Positions 61,553-64,000 of a stretch of DNA of 64,000 nucleotides are shown one piece after another. Each line of letters starts with the position of its first letter. The stretch's first letter is position 1. The DNA is from JAICMB01 sp963795935 (GTDB taxonomy: Bacteria > Acidobacteriota > Terriglobia > Bryobacterales > Bryobacteraceae): the NCBI GenBank assembly GCA_963795935.1, contig CAWCJO010000015.1, forward strand, positions 124,001 to 188,000. Reading direction: 5' to 3'. Under the pieces are notes generated by a model. It saw only the letters and a program-made list of their open reading frames with translations. It did no database searches and was not told the DNA's origin. Both the position numbers and the translations under genes were made by a program.

Positions 61553-62505
61553 ATCTTTTCCATTTGCGGGGCGTTTGATAATACCACTCGCATTTGCTCG
61601 GCCGCGTAGGCTTCGAGGAGCGCTCCAGCGGCGGGATCGAAAAGCGGGGCGGCGACGGTGTTGCCTTCCTCCAATTGGGTCAGCAATCGGAATCGTTCGA
61701 GCAGCCGCGCGCTGCGAAATACGCCCCCGATATAGGAGACGCGGGCCGCTGCGCCGGGCGGGAAAAGCTGTTGGCGGACGGCGGCGGCGAGCATGGCCAG
61801 CGCTTGCGCGGCGGCTTCCGACGATTCCGATGGCTACCGCATCGCCGCGGCCGCGGCTTGGTCTATTGCCGGCGCAATCGTGGCGATGCGGTCGCGCGGG
61901 AACTCGTCGGTATAAAAGCAGTGGAGCGCGTCGTTGACAGTGCCGGCGCCGGTTGCGTCGAGAAGAACCTGGCGTAACGATGTCGGCGGCCCCCAGCCTT
62001 CCTCAAAGCGCAGCGCGGCGCGGAGGGCCTGGCGGGCGATATCGAACGCGCCGCCTTCGTCGCCGAAGATGTAGCCCCATCCTCCCGCGCGGGCGGTTTG
62101 TCCGGCGGCATTCCTGCCGAACGCAATGGACCCCGTCCCGGCGATCGCGACGATGCCGGGCTCGCCGCCCGTTGCGCCGGCCAATGCGATGAGCGCGTCA
62201 TGCGTGACCGTGATGCGGCCGCAGCGGAGAATTTCGTGGAGAATGTTTTGTTTGTCCGCCGGGCCGCCGCTGAAGCCGAGGCAGGCCGATCGGAAGCGAA
62301 CGGAATCGGGATCGAGGCCGGCTTGCGCGCATGCGGTCTCTACGCAGGAACGGATCGCGGCGGTGAACTTGGCGCGGCCTTGGGCGGCTGCGACGTGATT
62401 GCAAGGTCCCCCGCGCCCGTAGCCCACGACGCGGCCGGAATCGTCGCCAATGAGCGCGGTGGTGCTGGATTGACCGCCATCGACGCCCAGAAACCAGCCG
62501 GCCAT
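61549..62505 (-). CDS. BadF/BadG-type ATPase, N-acetylglucosamine kinase-like, two close frameshifts near 61830
   Basis: ASKHA-fold sugar kinase. Phosphate-1 loop WFLGVDGGQSSTTALIGDD, GPCNHVAAAQGRAKF, SACLGFSGGPADKQN, adenosine motif GIVAIAGTGSIAFGR, GGWGYIFGDEGGAFDIARQA. At about 61830 the frame ends early, but the next frames carry the rest: DAVAIGIV, then EAAAQALAMLAAAVRQQLFP, RVSYIGGVFRSARLLERFRL, LFDPAAGALLEAY. The two breaks lie within ~40 bp. Likely phosphorylates an amino sugar from peptidoglycan or chitin. It is coupled to CRTAC1 by an ATGA overlap and starts 11 bp downstream of the hfq-like gene. Confidence 0.83.
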
Positions 62506-62516
62506 CGCCGCCCGGC

Positions 62517-62840
62517 CTAGGCCTTATACATGTATTTGATGTTGGGTTTAAAAATGAGAAGGTTCGGCGCGCCCTCGCGATTCACCTTCAAACAGGTCTT
62601 GTCGTACCACTCGATGATGCCCTCGAGCGTCTCGCCGTCCTTCAGCACGAAGACCATCGGCGTCTTCGACTGCATCTGCTTCATGTAGTAGAAATTCTCG
62701 GCGTTGGTCTGATCCGGAGGTATGGCCTTTTTCTGCGGCGGCAGGGCCTGATGGTTGCGGCGGTTCATGCGATCCTTCAACTCATCTAACGAGGGGCGGA
62801 TTAATTTGCGGTTAGCAGTCTCCACGACTAAGACTCCCAT
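62517..62840 (-). CDS. hfq: Hfq-like RNA chaperone with N-terminal extension
   Basis: 107 residues. The Sm-like core matches Hfq: NAENFYYMKQMQSKTPMVFV, LKDGETLEGIIEWYDKTCLK, VNREGAPNLLIFKPNIKYMY. An Asn in place of the usual early Gln, and KPNIKYMYK in place of the canonical Y-K-H end, make it divergent. It has a basic N-terminal extension of about 45 residues (DELKDRMNRRNHQALPPQKK). It would bind sRNA and mRNA as a hexamer. It is 81 bp downstream of holB. Confidence 0.8.
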   Translation of the reverse strand: MGVLVVETANRKLIRPSLDELKDRMNRRNHQALPPQKKAIPPDQTNAENFYYMKQMQSKTPMVFVLKDGETLEGIIEWYDKTCLKVNREGAPNLLIFKPNIKYMYKA

Positions 62841-62921
62841 TCGAGGTGTACATGCGGCCCGATCCGAAGAGCTTTGCGCCGGGAGCCGCGAAAACGGATT
62901 AGAGATGCAACTAGAGATTAT

Positions 62922-64000
62922 TCAAGCATAACGAGGGGGTGGGGGCAAGTTTGAGGAGCGCGGGCCGGGGGCGGCGGGCAGATTTCGCAGCTCAATTGCG
63001 AAGGCGTCGAGCGCGATGCTCTTTTGAATATTGCGGCGGGCCAGGTCCAGCATTTCGTCGGCTCTTTTGACGGCCGCTCGCAGCCACTGCAGGGAGACTC
63101 GGGAGGCGATGAAGTCGAGATCGGCGCGGATATCGACATTGCGGATCTCGCCCGCGCCATTGGCGAGGAGCACGACGTCTTCGAGCAGGAAATAGAGGAC
63201 TCGAACGAGAAGGTCGAGACGCTCCGTTTTGCGGGGGCCGAGCGATTCGGAGTGCTTGGCCCAGTCGGCGAAGGGAGCGCGGCCGCAGGCGACTTTGAGG
63301 AGGTCGAGCATGGCGAGGCGGCGCTGGCCGTAAGTTTCCAGGTCGAGCGAGATCGCCAGGCCCGGGCTGCCTGCGGCGAGGGCGGCGCGGCGTGCGGGGT
63401 CGGGCAGGCCGCGATCGCCGACAAAGGCGAGCATGTCTTCGCGCGGCAGCGGAGCGAGCTGGAACGCGACGGCGCGCGAGCGGATGGTGGGGAGCAAATC
63501 GTAGGGATTCTCGGCCGTCATGATGACGATGAGGTGCTCGGGGGGCTCTTCGAGGGTCTTGAGGAGCGAGTTGGCGGCCTGCTCGTTGGCGCGGTCGATG
63601 TGATCGATCAGAAACACTCTTCGTGGGCCGCGCAGGGGCTTGAATTGGGCGCGCTCTTTGAGGAGGCGCATCTGCGGAATCGAGATTTGGCGCAGCGGAC
63701 CGTCGGGCGGAAAGGTCACGAAATCGGGATGGGTCGAGAACAGCAGCGGGTCTTCATTGCGCTTTTCGGCGGTCCATTTTTCGCGTTCGGCGACGACGTC
63801 GCGGTTGGCAGGGAGACTCAAATCGTCGCTCTCGATTTTGGAGCCCTGTCCGAGCAGCGCGGCGCCGAAGCGGCGGGCGAGAGTGGCCTTGCCGACTCCC
63901 TCGGGTCCGGCGAAGAGAAGCGTTTGGGGGAGGCGCTCCTGGCGCGTTAGTTGTTCGAGGGATTCGGCGACGGCCGCGTTGCCGTAGAAATCGGGAAACA
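62922..64000 (-). CDS. holB: DNA polymerase III delta-prime subunit, 5' end at window edge
   Basis: Clamp-loader AAA+ subunit. The reading frame continues to the right edge: FPDFYGNAAVAESLEQLTRQ, the Walker-A-like FAGPEGVGKATLARRF, then RRVFLIDHIDRANEQAANSL (delta-prime/DnaX sensor region), LLKTLEEPPEHLIVIMTAEN and TIRSRAVAFQLAPLPREDM. The last two bases (minus strand TG) would complete an ATG if the next base is A, so only one base of the gene may be missing. A zinc-binding Cys motif is absent where E. coli HolB has one. It loads the beta clamp onto DNA. Confidence 0.88.
   Translation of the reverse strand, partial: FPDFYGNAAVAESLEQLTRQERLPQTLLFAGPEGVGKATLARRFGAALLGQGSKIESDDLSLPANRDVVAEREKWTAEKRNEDPLLFSTHPDFVTFPPDGPLRQISIPQMRLLKERAQFKPLRGPRRVFLIDHIDRANEQAANSLLKTLEEPPEHLIVIMTAENPYDLLPTIRSRAVAFQLAPLPREDMLAFVGDRGLPDPARRAALAAGSPGLAISLDLETYGQRRLAMLDLLKVACGRAPFADWAKHSESLGPRKTERLDLLVRVLYFLLEDVVLLANGAGEIRNVDIRADLDFIASRVSLQWLRAAVKRADEMLDLARRNIQKSIALDAFAIELRNLPAAPGPRSSNLPPPPRYA

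Overview
The window looks like a high-GC acidobacterial chromosome, most like the Solibacteres/Bryobacter branch. The basis is protein content, not a 16S gene: two Cna-type TonB-dependent receptors, an orphan MacB/FtsX-type permease paired with a PadR regulator, a VWFA-related protein of the acidobacterial type, TIGR02999-like ECF sigma factors next to Ser/Thr kinases, PEP-CTERM proteins, CRTAC1-like FG-GAP proteins, DUF1080 enzymes and a divergent Hfq. No rRNA, tRNA, transposase, integrase or CRISPR array was seen. Both ends cut genes: a TPR/thioredoxin gene on the left and holB on the right.

Layout. 1-5 kb: TPR-thioredoxin protein, a 63-residue ORF with a perfect ribosome binding site, an amidase, a STAS protein and a TPR membrane glycosyltransferase. 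5-9.4 kb: a fused E1 alpha-beta 2-oxoacid dehydrogenase and glcE-glcF. 9.4-15 kb: a secreted glycosidase-like protein, then lactonase, SDR dehydrogenase and AraD1-type enzyme (a probable sugar-acid pathway), then two coupled amidohydrolases. 15-19.7 kb: a compact sdhBCDA-fumarase operon with an inverted repeat over its promoter. 19.7-22 kb: MFS transporter and divergent LysR gene. 22.3-28.8 kb: bamD, a 61-residue ORF, a response regulator, rpe, rsmB, a VWFA protein and a TonB-like energy transducer. 29-36 kb: a YncE-like propeller, padR plus orphan permease, a HAD hydrolase, a DUF1080/Gfo-Idh-MocA pair and a small membrane protein.

36-44.6 kb is the accessory and most rearranged part. It holds a broken argS fragment, a decayed ECF sigma gene, a decayed HExxH protein gene, PEP-CTERM and HAF-repeat secreted proteins, an intact sigma-kinase pair, a roughly 0.5 kb duplication that produced a sigma-factor copy without region 4, and an internally deleted kinase gene. 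44.6-51.6 kb: argS, an RND adaptor and an RND pump, with a GC-rich degenerate tandem repeat (period about 46 bp) between adaptor and pump. 52-64 kb: two TonB receptors with clear sigma-70 promoters, a TPR protein, CRTAC1, a BadF-type kinase, Hfq and holB.

One caution applies to the whole window. Many otherwise well-preserved genes, including essential ones (argS, bamD), are split by small frameshifts. Where both halves match one family I give one joined gene and state where the break lies. These breaks look more like assembly errors than biology. The denser damage at 36.3-37.7 kb and 43.8-44.6 kb looks like true gene decay.
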